Part shown: one piece after another, positions 23,880-30,350 of the stretch
Layout: every line of letters begins with the position of its first letter
How positions within the stretch are numbered: position 1 is the first letter of the stretch
Source of the DNA: an uncultured Lachnobacterium sp.
Lineage (GTDB): Bacteria; Bacillota; Clostridia; Lachnospirales; Lachnospiraceae
Direction: 5' to 3'
Assembly: GCA_900550545.1 (NCBI GenBank)
Contig: URSS01000022.1
Coordinates: 1-42,916 of the forward strand
DNA: 42,916 nucleotides
The notes under the pieces: generated by a model
What the model saw: the letters and a program-made list of their open reading frames with translations, nothing else
Told to the model about the DNA's origin: nothing
The model's database searches: none
Program-made: the position numbers and the translations under genes

Positions 23880-24589
23880 GAATGAGCAGAAACAGCGGAA
23901 AAATTTTATGGGGATTATTATTTCTCCTCGGAGCGGTCTATCTGATCGCAAGCAAGATCTGGTCCTTGCCGGGTATCAGTGTATTTAATGTGATTCTTGG
24001 TGTATTTTGCGTTTGGGTATTAATTGAAGGCATCCGTCATGTGAATTTCTGGGAGATCCTTTTCCCAATCGCCTTTGTCTGTATCCTGTTTTCGCCACAG
24101 CTCGGACTTTCAGCGTTTACACCGTGGCCGGTACTTGGCGCAGCACTTCTCGGCAGTATCGGACTTTCTATGATCTTTAAGCCAAAAAAGCATCACGAAT
24201 GGACGGATGCAAGTACACACGGCAACAGTTTCGGTTCCAACAGTGAGCAGTGCGACGGAGAGAATCTTCGCTTTGACAACAGTTTTGGTGAGTCGATCAA
24301 GTACATCAACACTGACAATTTATGCAGTGTATCGGTCGATAACAGTTTCGGCGCAACCAGTGTGTATTTCGACAATGCAATCATTCAGGGAGAAAGCGCA
24401 ACCGTTCATATTGACAACAGTTTCGGAGAGGTCAGTCTTTATGTTCCACGTGCATGGAAGGTGGATGTCAATGTGGATAAAGCGTTCGGTGGCATCAATA
24501 TGCGTGGACGAATGGAAGGCACAAGCACACATCGTTTGATCGTGACCGGAGAGACGAATTTCGGAGCGTTGACAATTGTGTTCATATAG
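23876..24589 (+). CDS. LiaF-like membrane protein, probable inhibitor partner of the LytTR regulator
   Basis: A 237-residue protein. Four hydrophobic helices lie at about 10-100 (LWGLLFLLGAVYLIASKIW and three more). A cytoplasmic beta-solenoid-like domain follows at about 125-237, built on repeats of (V/F/I)DNSFGE: FDNSFGES, VDNSFGAT, IDNSFGEV, VDKAFGGI. The TM plus C-terminal layout is that of LiaF/DUF5668 proteins involved in cell-envelope stress signalling. Four-base overlap with the LytTR gene implies coupled translation and a fixed ratio, as in membrane-inhibitor/LytTR pairs. The signal is unknown. A weak terminator (24620-24648) follows. Confidence 0.85.
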   Translation: MRMSRNSGKILWGLLFLLGAVYLIASKIWSLPGISVFNVILGVFCVWVLIEGIRHVNFWEILFPIAFVCILFSPQLGLSAFTPWPVLGAALLGSIGLSMIFKPKKHHEWTDASTHGNSFGSNSEQCDGENLRFDNSFGESIKYINTDNLCSVSVDNSFGATSVYFDNAIIQGESATVHIDNSFGEVSLYVPRAWKVDVNVDKAFGGINMRGRMEGTSTHRLIVTGETNFGALTIVFI

Positions 24590-24619
24590 ATAGAATTATA
24601 ATTTGGAATGTTGTAAAAT

Positions 24620-24648
24620 AAGAGGAGCAGACAGGCTTCTCTTGTTTT
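24620..24648 (+). terminator. Weak terminator after the LytTR/LiaF operon
   Basis: AAGAGGAGC (24620-24628) pairs with GCTTCTCTT (24635-24643) with one wobble, then GTTTTA. Confidence 0.45.
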
Positions 24649-24672
24649 ATGATTAAGAATGAGGAAAACGAA

Positions 24673-25086
24673 ATGAATATTGTAATAATAAACGGACAGA
24701 AGCACCGACCAAAAGCAGAGATGTTTACAAAGCAGGCGGTATGTATTTCAACCGCAGCGGGCGCGGGAATGAAGAGCACGAACAAAGATATGGCCGATAG
24801 CCTGTTTTTCTGGGGCGTGTCGAAAATATATAAGATCGGCTTTGCGGTTCGTGCAATCAACTGGAATGGCGTTACCGATAAGACCCGTGTTAAAATTGAC
24901 CGGCAGGTGGAAAAAGTCGCAGGGCAGATTAGAAGGCATTACGGAAATGTAAAACCGGGACTTAAGACAAGAGCATGGTTCTATGCGATGCGCATGGTGC
25001 AGTCGAAGTTCGGCTGGTGTGCGCCGGATGTAAAATACTGGAATGAGATGGGCTGGACGAAGAAGGTTCGTCCATGGAAAAAATAA
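24673..25086 (+). pseudogene. Internally deleted flavodoxin-family NAD(P)H oxidoreductase
   Basis: A 137-residue frame. It starts like a flavodoxin-fold FMN reductase (MNIVIINGQ, first strand) but jumps straight to KHRPKAEMFTKQAVCISTAA, which in relatives lies more than 80 residues further on, after the FMN-binding loop and second strand. The remainder (GAGMKSTNKDMADSLFFWGV and the basic C-terminal helices) looks normal. So an in-frame deletion of roughly 80-90 codons appears to have removed most of the FMN site. AGGA at 24662-24665 still spaces well with the ATG. It may be a decaying gene, or a short stable remnant. The frame opens slightly upstream at 24649 without a better start. Confidence 0.6.
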
Positions 25087-25101
25087 AATTACGAAGAAAG
25101 A

Positions 25102-25137
25102 AAAAGGTCTATTCTGTCGCGGCAGGATAGATTTTTT
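25102..25137 (+). repeat. 36-bp direct repeat, left copy, functioning as terminator
   Basis: Identical to 26621-26656. It contains the stem TCTATTCTG/CAGGATAGA with loop TCGCGG and a T tract, so it is a rho-independent terminator. The two copies flank the AAA/DUF4143 gene exactly. Confidence 0.85.
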
Positions 25138-25183
25138 GTTGACTTTGATCGAAAAAATTGAAGAAAAAATCCCTAAAATAAAT

Positions 25184-25274
25184 TAGGTCGGAGAAAATGT
25201 ATAATAATAGCAAAAATAGGTCGGAAAAAATGTAAGATGAGTTGTTGAATAGGCCGGAAAAAATGTGATATACT
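25184..25274 (+). promoter_or_regulatory. Promoter with three phased 18-bp repeats ahead of the AAA/DUF4143 gene
   Basis: TAGGTCGGAGAAAATGTA (25184-25201), TAGGTCGGAAAAAATGTA (25217-25234) and TAGGCCGGAAAAAATGTG (25250-25267) recur with an exact 33-bp period, about three helical turns. The third copy fills the spacer of a promoter TTGAAT (25245-25250) - 18 bp - TATACT (25269-25274). The geometry suggests a cooperatively bound repressor. Confidence 0.6.
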
Positions 25275-25296
25275 ATGATCAAAGAGGTGAATAAGT

Positions 25297-26586
25297 ATGT
25301 ATAGATCCGCAATAAATACGCTTTTGCAGTGGAAAAATAAAGATAATAGAAAGCCGTTGATCATAATGGGGGCAAGACAGGTTGGAAAAACCTGGTTAAT
25401 GAAGGAATTTGGTAGAACAAATTATGATAAAGTGGCATATATTTCATTTTACAATAATAAGAGAATGGATGAAGTATTTCAGAATGATTTTGATGTAAAA
25501 CGGATCATTATGAATTTAAATATTGAAGCGGGTGTTACAATCACACCGGGAGATACGTTGATTATATTGGATGAAATACAAGATTCTCCAAAAGTTTTGG
25601 AATCATTAAAATATTTTTGTGAGGAGGCTCCGCAGTATCATGTTGTTGCAGCTGGTTCACTTCTTGGAGTGACGATTCATGAAGGTGTTTCCTATCCGGT
25701 TGGAAAAGTGGATCTGTTGGATCTTTATCCACTTAATTTTCGAGAGTTCTTGTATGCAATGGAGGAACAGGGACTTGCGGATGCACTTGAAACCAAAGAT
25801 TATACGCTGATTGATAATTTTTCGGACAAATATCTGTTTTGGTTAAAAAATTATTATTATACAGGAGGAATGCCGGCTGTTGTTGATGCGTTTCGTATGC
25901 ACAGGGATTATGCTGAGGTTCGGCAGATTCAAAATGACATTGTTCGACAGTATGAAGGGGATTTCGGAAAACATATAGATACACACACTTTGCCAAGAAT
26001 TCGTTTGGTTTGGGATTCGGTGCCAATGCAATTAGCAAAGGAAAATAAAAAATTCTTTTTTGGCCAGATCAAAAAGGGTGCGCGCAGCAGTGAGTATGAG
26101 CTTGCGATTCAGTGGCTGGTGGATTGTGGACTGGTGTATAAAGTGAATCGTGTAAATGAACCCAATATGCCATTGAAAGCATATAAAAGTATGAATGCGT
26201 ATAAGCTTTTTCTTCTTGATGTCGGATTATTAGGGGCATTGAGCGAACTTGAAGCGGAATCAATATTGGATGGAAATGATATATTTGTCGAGTTCAAAGG
26301 TGCACTTACAGAACAATATGTTTTGCAACAACTAATATCGGATACAAGATATACACCATATTATTTTGGAACGGAAAAGGCAACGTTTGAGCAGGACTTC
26401 CTTGTGCAGAGAGGAAAGGATATTGTTCCGATAGAAGTCAAAGCAGGGGATAATATTCGGTCACAAAGTCTGAAAGCATATTGTGATAAGTATCATCCAA
26501 ACAAAGCGGTGAGGTTTTCAACCTTAAAATATATTGATCAGGGATGGATGGAGAATATACCGTTATATGCGGTGTGCAATCTCTGA
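25297..26586 (+). CDS. AAA ATPase with DUF4143 (AAA_14 + nuclease-like C-terminal domain)
   Basis: A 429-residue protein. The AAA_14 ATPase spans about 1-200: Walker A GARQVGKT (25-32), Walker B LIILDEIQD with Asp91-Glu92, and sensor region VVAAGSLLG. The DUF4143 domain spans about 215-425 and carries a PD-(D/E)xK-like set: Glu338 (TEQY), Asp366 (EQDF) and Glu379-x-Lys381 (PIEVKAG). These proteins are abundant and variable in gut anaerobes; their role is not established, with defence or selfish maintenance suggested. AGAGGTG (25283-25289) fits the ATG. The gene has its own repeat-laden promoter and is bounded by identical 36-bp terminators, unlike any neighbour, so it looks like an inserted cassette. 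Confidence 0.9.
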   Translation: MYRSAINTLLQWKNKDNRKPLIIMGARQVGKTWLMKEFGRTNYDKVAYISFYNNKRMDEVFQNDFDVKRIIMNLNIEAGVTITPGDTLIILDEIQDSPKVLESLKYFCEEAPQYHVVAAGSLLGVTIHEGVSYPVGKVDLLDLYPLNFREFLYAMEEQGLADALETKDYTLIDNFSDKYLFWLKNYYYTGGMPAVVDAFRMHRDYAEVRQIQNDIVRQYEGDFGKHIDTHTLPRIRLVWDSVPMQLAKENKKFFFGQIKKGARSSEYELAIQWLVDCGLVYKVNRVNEPNMPLKAYKSMNAYKLFLLDVGLLGALSELEAESILDGNDIFVEFKGALTEQYVLQQLISDTRYTPYYFGTEKATFEQDFLVQRGKDIVPIEVKAGDNIRSQSLKAYCDKYHPNKAVRFSTLKYIDQGWMENIPLYAVCNL

Positions 26587-26620
26587 AAAATGGGCATTAT
26601 GTTTATTAATTGAGTTAAAG

Positions 26621-26656
26621 AAAAGGTCTATTCTGTCGCGGCAGGATAGATTTTTT
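26621..26656 (+). repeat. 36-bp direct repeat, right copy, functioning as terminator
   Basis: Exact copy of 25102-25137, located 35 bases after the AAA/DUF4143 stop and just ahead of the second ECF operon's promoter. Confidence 0.85.
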
Positions 26657-26663
26657 CATTTGA

Positions 26664-26690
26664 TGGGATTTTTTGATTTGTTCGTCCGTC
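26664..26690 (+). promoter_or_regulatory. ECF-type promoter of the second sigma operon (probable autoregulation)
   Basis: TGGGAT with TTTTT, 17-bp spacer, CGTC (26687-26690) followed by TAATAA. The same CGTCTAATAA and spacing occur at 28473-28505. CGTC -10 elements are typical of ECF sigma factors of the SigM/SigV/SigW kind. Confidence 0.5.
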
Positions 26691-26756
26691 TAATAAGTGT
26701 AAAGCAAAAAGGAAACCATTTGCTTTGACAAGATCTCAGCGCGCAGGAGAATGGCC

Positions 26757-27263
26757 ATGAAGAAAACAGAAATGATGAACTTAATAAGAAAGGCAAAAGA
26801 CCGGGATCCGGATGCTTTTACAACCCTGATGCAGCAGTATACAAAGGATATGTATCGTGTCGCAATTGCTATTCTGATGAATGACGAGGATACTGCGGAT
26901 GCAATTCAGGAGACGATACTTGATTGTTGGGAACGGATTGGGACGCTCAGAGAGAATCGGTATTTTAAGACCTGGCTGACAAGAATCCTGATCAACAATT
27001 GTTATGACATCAGAAAAAAGCGTGAGGATTTCGCTCCGCTGGAGGAATATGAGCCACCGGCGGCGGAGGATTCCTATAACCTGGAACTGAAAGAAGCGTT
27101 GACCGCGCTGGATGAAATCTATCGCATTCCAATGCTGCTCTATTACGGGCATGGTTGGAAGACAAAGGAGATTGCAGGGCTGTTACATGTTTCAACGAGC
27201 ACGATTCAGACAAGGCTTGCGCGGGGCAGGGAAAAACTGGCCGTCTATTACAGAAAGGAGTAG
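26757..27263 (+). CDS. ECF-type RNA polymerase sigma factor (second)
   Basis: A 168-residue SigV/SigM-like sigma factor. Region 2 spans about 8-75 (AFTTLMQQYTKDMYRVAIAI, EDTADAIQETILDCWE). Region 4 spans about 105-165 (LDEIYRIPMLLYYGHGWKTKE, STIQTRLARGREKL). Two in-frame ATGs exist; AGGAGA at 26745-26750 touches the first (26751) and spaces correctly with the second (26757), so the latter is chosen. A DUF4179-type anti-sigma gene begins four bases after its stop. The upstream CGTC promoter suggests autoregulation, and a matching promoter lies in front of trpS. Confidence 0.9.
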   Translation: MKKTEMMNLIRKAKDRDPDAFTTLMQQYTKDMYRVAIAILMNDEDTADAIQETILDCWERIGTLRENRYFKTWLTRILINNCYDIRKKREDFAPLEEYEPPAAEDSYNLELKEALTALDEIYRIPMLLYYGHGWKTKEIAGLLHVSTSTIQTRLARGREKLAVYYRKE

Positions 27264-27267
27264 CGTG

Positions 27268-28419
27268 ATGAAGAAAAATTCCAATATTTTTCAGGAAGAT
27301 ATCAAAGTACCGGAAATTGTATTGCAGAAAGCGGACGAGGCTTTTGCCAGAATTCAGACGGAGGGCAGAAGTGCTATGACAAAAAATAATCAGACAGAGA
27401 AAAAGAAACGTGGTTTTTGGAAGAACCCGGCAGCAGTCGCAGCGTGTGCATGTCTTATTATTGCCGGAAGTGTGACCGTTGGAGCTGCTGTACACCATGT
27501 GTGGAGCCGCGGAATGAAGGGAACCTTGCAGGCAACAGACACACAGCAGAAGGAGCTGACGGACAAGGGCGCGGCTGTAGTCTTAAAAGAGGATGCGGAT
27601 TACAGCAAGCTTGCAGTCACAGACAACGGCATAACGATTACACCGGAGACTATCATTGTGGATAAGTATTTTGCACATATTTCATTTTCGGTAAAGGGAT
27701 ATGACCTTGCAAAGGGCGATGAGCCGGGCTTTGGTGACTGGGATATTGGTGTGAAAGGCGAAAAAGCGCCGGGAGATACACAGGCATACGGCGAATTCTA
27801 TGATGGAATTGTCTGTGATGAAAACGGATATCCGGTCTATGAGGATGGAACTCCTATCGAGGAAGATGAGAATGGAAAAATGATCCTGCATTATGTGGAC
27901 AAGGACGGAAATCTGGAGTTTGTTGCAAGTCTTGGCGTTGCGGATCAGAAGGACAGCCTTCTGGGAAAGACGATCTGTTGTAAGTTGAAAGATCTCGGAA
28001 CGCTTTATAAAACCAGCTTTGCGCTTGCAAAAGAAGGAAACTGGAATTTTGAGATCAAGCTTCCGGATGTCAGCACCGCAAGCAATATTACGGTAGGAAA
28101 AAATATAGAAGGTACGCCTTTTACGATGGATACGATTGAACTTTCACCAATTTCTATTCGGATCAATTACAGTGTAAATGGTAAAATAGAAATCAAGGAG
28201 GATACCAATCAGGTACCATTGTTCAAAGGCGTTGTTCTTAAGGATGGAAAGAAACTTCCGTTCCTTGGAGATGCCGGAGGTTCCGGATATGATGATGCGA
28301 TGACAAAAGCATATTCCATGCGTTCATTTGTGCAGGTGATCGATCCGGATCAGGTGCAGGCACTCATTATGCAGTCGAATGATGCAGGTGGGGATACCAT
28401 TGAAGTGCCAATTCAGTAA
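27268..28419 (+). CDS. DUF4179-type membrane-anchored anti-sigma factor
   Basis: A 383-residue protein: an N-terminal cytoplasmic part (1-53, VPEIVLQKADEAFARIQ), one membrane helix at about 54-75 (NPAAVAACACLIIAGSVTVG), and a 300-residue external beta-rich domain with immunoglobulin-like segments (ITPETIIVDKYFAHISFSVKG, FTMDTIELSPISIRINYSVN). DUF4179-family proteins are encoded next to ECF sigma genes and are taken as their membrane inhibitors and sensors. The start at 27268 is fixed by AAAGGAG (27254-27260); a much longer open frame through the sigma gene is not coding. The terminator at 28441-28472 closes the operon. Confidence 0.82.
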   Translation: MKKNSNIFQEDIKVPEIVLQKADEAFARIQTEGRSAMTKNNQTEKKKRGFWKNPAAVAACACLIIAGSVTVGAAVHHVWSRGMKGTLQATDTQQKELTDKGAAVVLKEDADYSKLAVTDNGITITPETIIVDKYFAHISFSVKGYDLAKGDEPGFGDWDIGVKGEKAPGDTQAYGEFYDGIVCDENGYPVYEDGTPIEEDENGKMILHYVDKDGNLEFVASLGVADQKDSLLGKTICCKLKDLGTLYKTSFALAKEGNWNFEIKLPDVSTASNITVGKNIEGTPFTMDTIELSPISIRINYSVNGKIEIKEDTNQVPLFKGVVLKDGKKLPFLGDAGGSGYDDAMTKAYSMRSFVQVIDPDQVQALIMQSNDAGGDTIEVPIQ

Positions 28420-28440
28420 AATTTCATTATGACTTTTAGG

Positions 28441-28472
28441 AAAATCACCGGGAATTATCTCGGTGATTTTTT
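28441..28472 (+). terminator. Rho-independent terminator of the second sigma operon
   Basis: AAAATCACCG (28441-28450) pairs with CGGTGATTTT (28461-28470), then further T residues. Confidence 0.85.
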
Positions 28473-28499
28473 TGAAACTTTTTCAATTACTTGTTCGTC
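28473..28499 (+). promoter_or_regulatory. ECF-type promoter upstream of trpS
   Basis: TGAAAC (28473-28478) followed by TTTTT, a 17-bp spacer, and CGTC (28496-28499) with TAATAA after it. This is the classic TGAAAC/CGTC arrangement of SigM/SigV/SigW-type ECF promoters, and it matches the promoter at 26664. It reads towards trpS. Confidence 0.6.
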
Positions 28500-28531
28500 T
28501 AATAAATAGAGTGCAGAAATGGCTTGCCGTG

Positions 28532-28560
28532 TTGACATTGACACACGCTTTTGTTAAAGT
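28532..28560 (+). promoter_or_regulatory. Sigma-A promoter of trpS
   Basis: TTGACA (28532-28537), 17 bp, TAAAGT (28555-28560). The remaining leader is about 65 nt, too short for a T-box. Confidence 0.5.
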
Positions 28561-28632
28561 TTATGTGGGTAAGATTCATTACTATATAAATAAGAAATAT
28601 TACACCAGGTGTGTGGATAATGGAGGATAGAT

Positions 28633-29727
28633 ATGGCAAAGATTATATTAACAGGAGATCGCCCTACAGGAAGATTACACGTAGGACATTACGTTGGCTC
28701 TCTGCGCAGAAGAGTAGAGTTACAGAATTCCGGAGAATTCGATAAAATTTTTATTATGATTGCAGATGCACAGGCACTTACAGACAATTTCGATAATCCG
28801 GAGAAAGTGCGTCAGAATATTATTGAGGTGGCACTGGACTATCTTTCCGCAGGACTTGACCCGGCAAAATCGACGTTGTTTATTCAGTCACAGATATCTG
28901 AATTGACCGAGCTTACGTTTTTCTACTCCAATCTTGTTACAGTATCACGTTTACAGCGTAATCCTACCGTAAAGTCGGAGATTAAGATGCGCAATTTTGA
29001 GGCGAGTATTCCGGTTGGCTTTTTTAACTATCCAATCAGTCAGGCTGCAGATATTACAGCATTTAAGGCAACGACTGTTCCGGCAGGGGAAGACCAACTC
29101 CCTATGATCGAGCAGACAAGAGAGATTGTCCGCAAGTTCAACAGCATTTACGATGAAGTACTGGTGGAGCCGGAGGTGCTTCTTCCGGATAATGAAGCAT
29201 GTATGCGTCTTCCGGGTACTGATGGAAAACAGAAGATGAGTAAATCGCTTGGAAACTGTATTTATCTTGCAGATACCGAGGCAGATGTGAAGAAAAAAAT
29301 CATGAGTATGTACACAGATCCAACCCATATTCAGGTATCGGATCCGGGTCATATCGAGGGTAACAGTGTATTTACTTATCTGGATGCATTCAGCAAGCCG
29401 GAACATTTTGAAGAATATCTGCCGGAATATCATAATCTGGACGAATTAAAGGAACACTATCAGAGAGGTGGACTTGGAGATGTCAAGATCAAGAAGTTCC
29501 TCAACAATGTCATTCAGGAGGAACTGGCACCGATCCGTGCGCGCAGAGCAGAGTTCGAGAAGGATATTCCTGCTGTTTATGAGATTTTAAAGAAGGGCAG
29601 TGATGTAGCTCGTGAGACAGCAGCACAGACACTTTCTGAAGTAAAGCGCGCCATGAAAATCAACTACTTTGATGATGAGGAATTGATTCGCGCACAGAGC
29701 GAAAAATACTCTGGAATCAGTGAATAA
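28633..29727 (+). CDS. trpS: Tryptophanyl-tRNA synthetase
   Basis: A 364-residue class I aminoacyl-tRNA synthetase that charges tRNA-Trp. The opening LTGDRPTGRLHVGHYVGSL contains the HIGH motif as HVGH (residues 16-19). The second signature KMSKS is intact at 201-205 (KQKMSKSLGN). IADAQALTDN and AGEDQLPMIEQTREIVRKFN are TrpRS blocks. The HVGH/RRRVELQ variety is the branch common in Clostridia. AATGGAGGAT precedes the ATG. No T-box leader is present. Instead the region upstream has both a sigma-A and an ECF-type promoter, suggesting a stress-linked input. A hairpin without T tract (29736-29772) follows. Confidence 0.95.
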   Translation: MAKIILTGDRPTGRLHVGHYVGSLRRRVELQNSGEFDKIFIMIADAQALTDNFDNPEKVRQNIIEVALDYLSAGLDPAKSTLFIQSQISELTELTFFYSNLVTVSRLQRNPTVKSEIKMRNFEASIPVGFFNYPISQAADITAFKATTVPAGEDQLPMIEQTREIVRKFNSIYDEVLVEPEVLLPDNEACMRLPGTDGKQKMSKSLGNCIYLADTEADVKKKIMSMYTDPTHIQVSDPGHIEGNSVFTYLDAFSKPEHFEEYLPEYHNLDELKEHYQRGGLGDVKIKKFLNNVIQEELAPIRARRAEFEKDIPAVYEILKKGSDVARETAAQTLSEVKRAMKINYFDDEELIRAQSEKYSGISE

Positions 29728-29735
29728 TTAAGAAA

Positions 29736-29772
29736 CTGTTACAGAATTTAAGATTTACTTAATTCTGAACAG
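29736..29772 (+). other. Hairpin downstream of trpS
   Basis: CTGTTACAGAATTTAAG (29736-29752) pairs with CTTAATTCTGAACAG (29758-29772) with two bulges. No T run follows, so termination here is uncertain and the lipoprotein-MBOAT genes may be partly reached by read-through. Confidence 0.4.
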
Positions 29773-29893
29773 GGAAGCTTTACACGGTCAGGTGTGGGGG
29801 GTATATTGGATGCAGATGTGCGGATTCTCCCCGCAATCTGTACGCAAATGTAACGCTGAATCGTTATAGGAAAAGAAGAAAGGAAATCAGACC

Positions 29894-30349
29894 ATGAAGA
29901 AATCGGGTTTAATTACAGCATTAGCTGCAGGCATGATTCTGCTGGCTGGATGCGGAAGCACGCAGAAAGATATTGATGCATCAGCACTGGCAAAGTCTTT
30001 GGTATCGGATATTACGTATGATGACCAGCTGGAACAGATTGATGAAGACGATGTTTCGGTGTATATTGATGTTCCGAAAAAAGTAAATACAATTATGTAT
30101 ATGGGAAGCGGTTCTACCGCGGAGGAAGTCGCTGTATTTACAGCACCGGATGAGGAGACTGCACGTACAACGGAAGAAAATGTACAGTCCTTCCTGGATG
30201 ATCAGTCGGATTCTTTCGAAAAATATATTCCGGAAGAAACCAAACGTATCAGCAATGCAGTCCTTGAACAGAAAGGAAAATACGTGGTTCTTTGCGTATC
30301 AGGGGATTCTGACAAGGCAAAAGAAATTATAGAAAAGGCGTTCAAATAA
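29894..30349 (+). CDS. DUF4358-type lipoprotein
   Basis: A 151-residue lipoprotein. The signal sequence MKKSGLITALAAGMILLAGC gives a lipobox LLAGC with lipidated Cys20. The mature part is acidic and includes IDASALAKSLVSDITYDDQL, VYIDVPKKVNTIMYMGSG and EEVAVFTAPDEETA, the pattern of DUF4358 proteins, which commonly accompany MBOAT/DHHW gene pairs in Firmicutes. A function in the assembly of O-acylated surface glycans is inferred from context only. AAAGGAAATC precedes the ATG. The MBOAT gene starts one base after its stop, so the two are translationally coupled. Confidence 0.8.
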   Translation: MKKSGLITALAAGMILLAGCGSTQKDIDASALAKSLVSDITYDDQLEQIDEDDVSVYIDVPKKVNTIMYMGSGSTAEEVAVFTAPDEETARTTEENVQSFLDDQSDSFEKYIPEETKRISNAVLEQKGKYVVLCVSGDSDKAKEIIEKAFK

Positions 30350-30350
30350 T

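Noticed and set aside
25184..25267. CRISPR-like array of three repeats
   Set aside because: Only three 18-bp repeats with 15-bp gaps, no cas genes, and the last copy lies inside a promoter. Operator sites fit better.
27112..27267. Extended N terminus of the DUF4179 protein
   Set aside because: It overlaps the sigma gene in another frame; AAAGGAG at 27254-27260 marks the start at 27268.
27010..27498. 162-codon antisense open frame across the sigma/anti-sigma junction
   Set aside because: It spans two supported genes on the other strand and shows no protein-like features.
28561..28632. T-box riboswitch upstream of trpS
   Set aside because: The leader after the sigma-A promoter is only about 70 nt, and no T-box consensus or specifier hairpin is seen.
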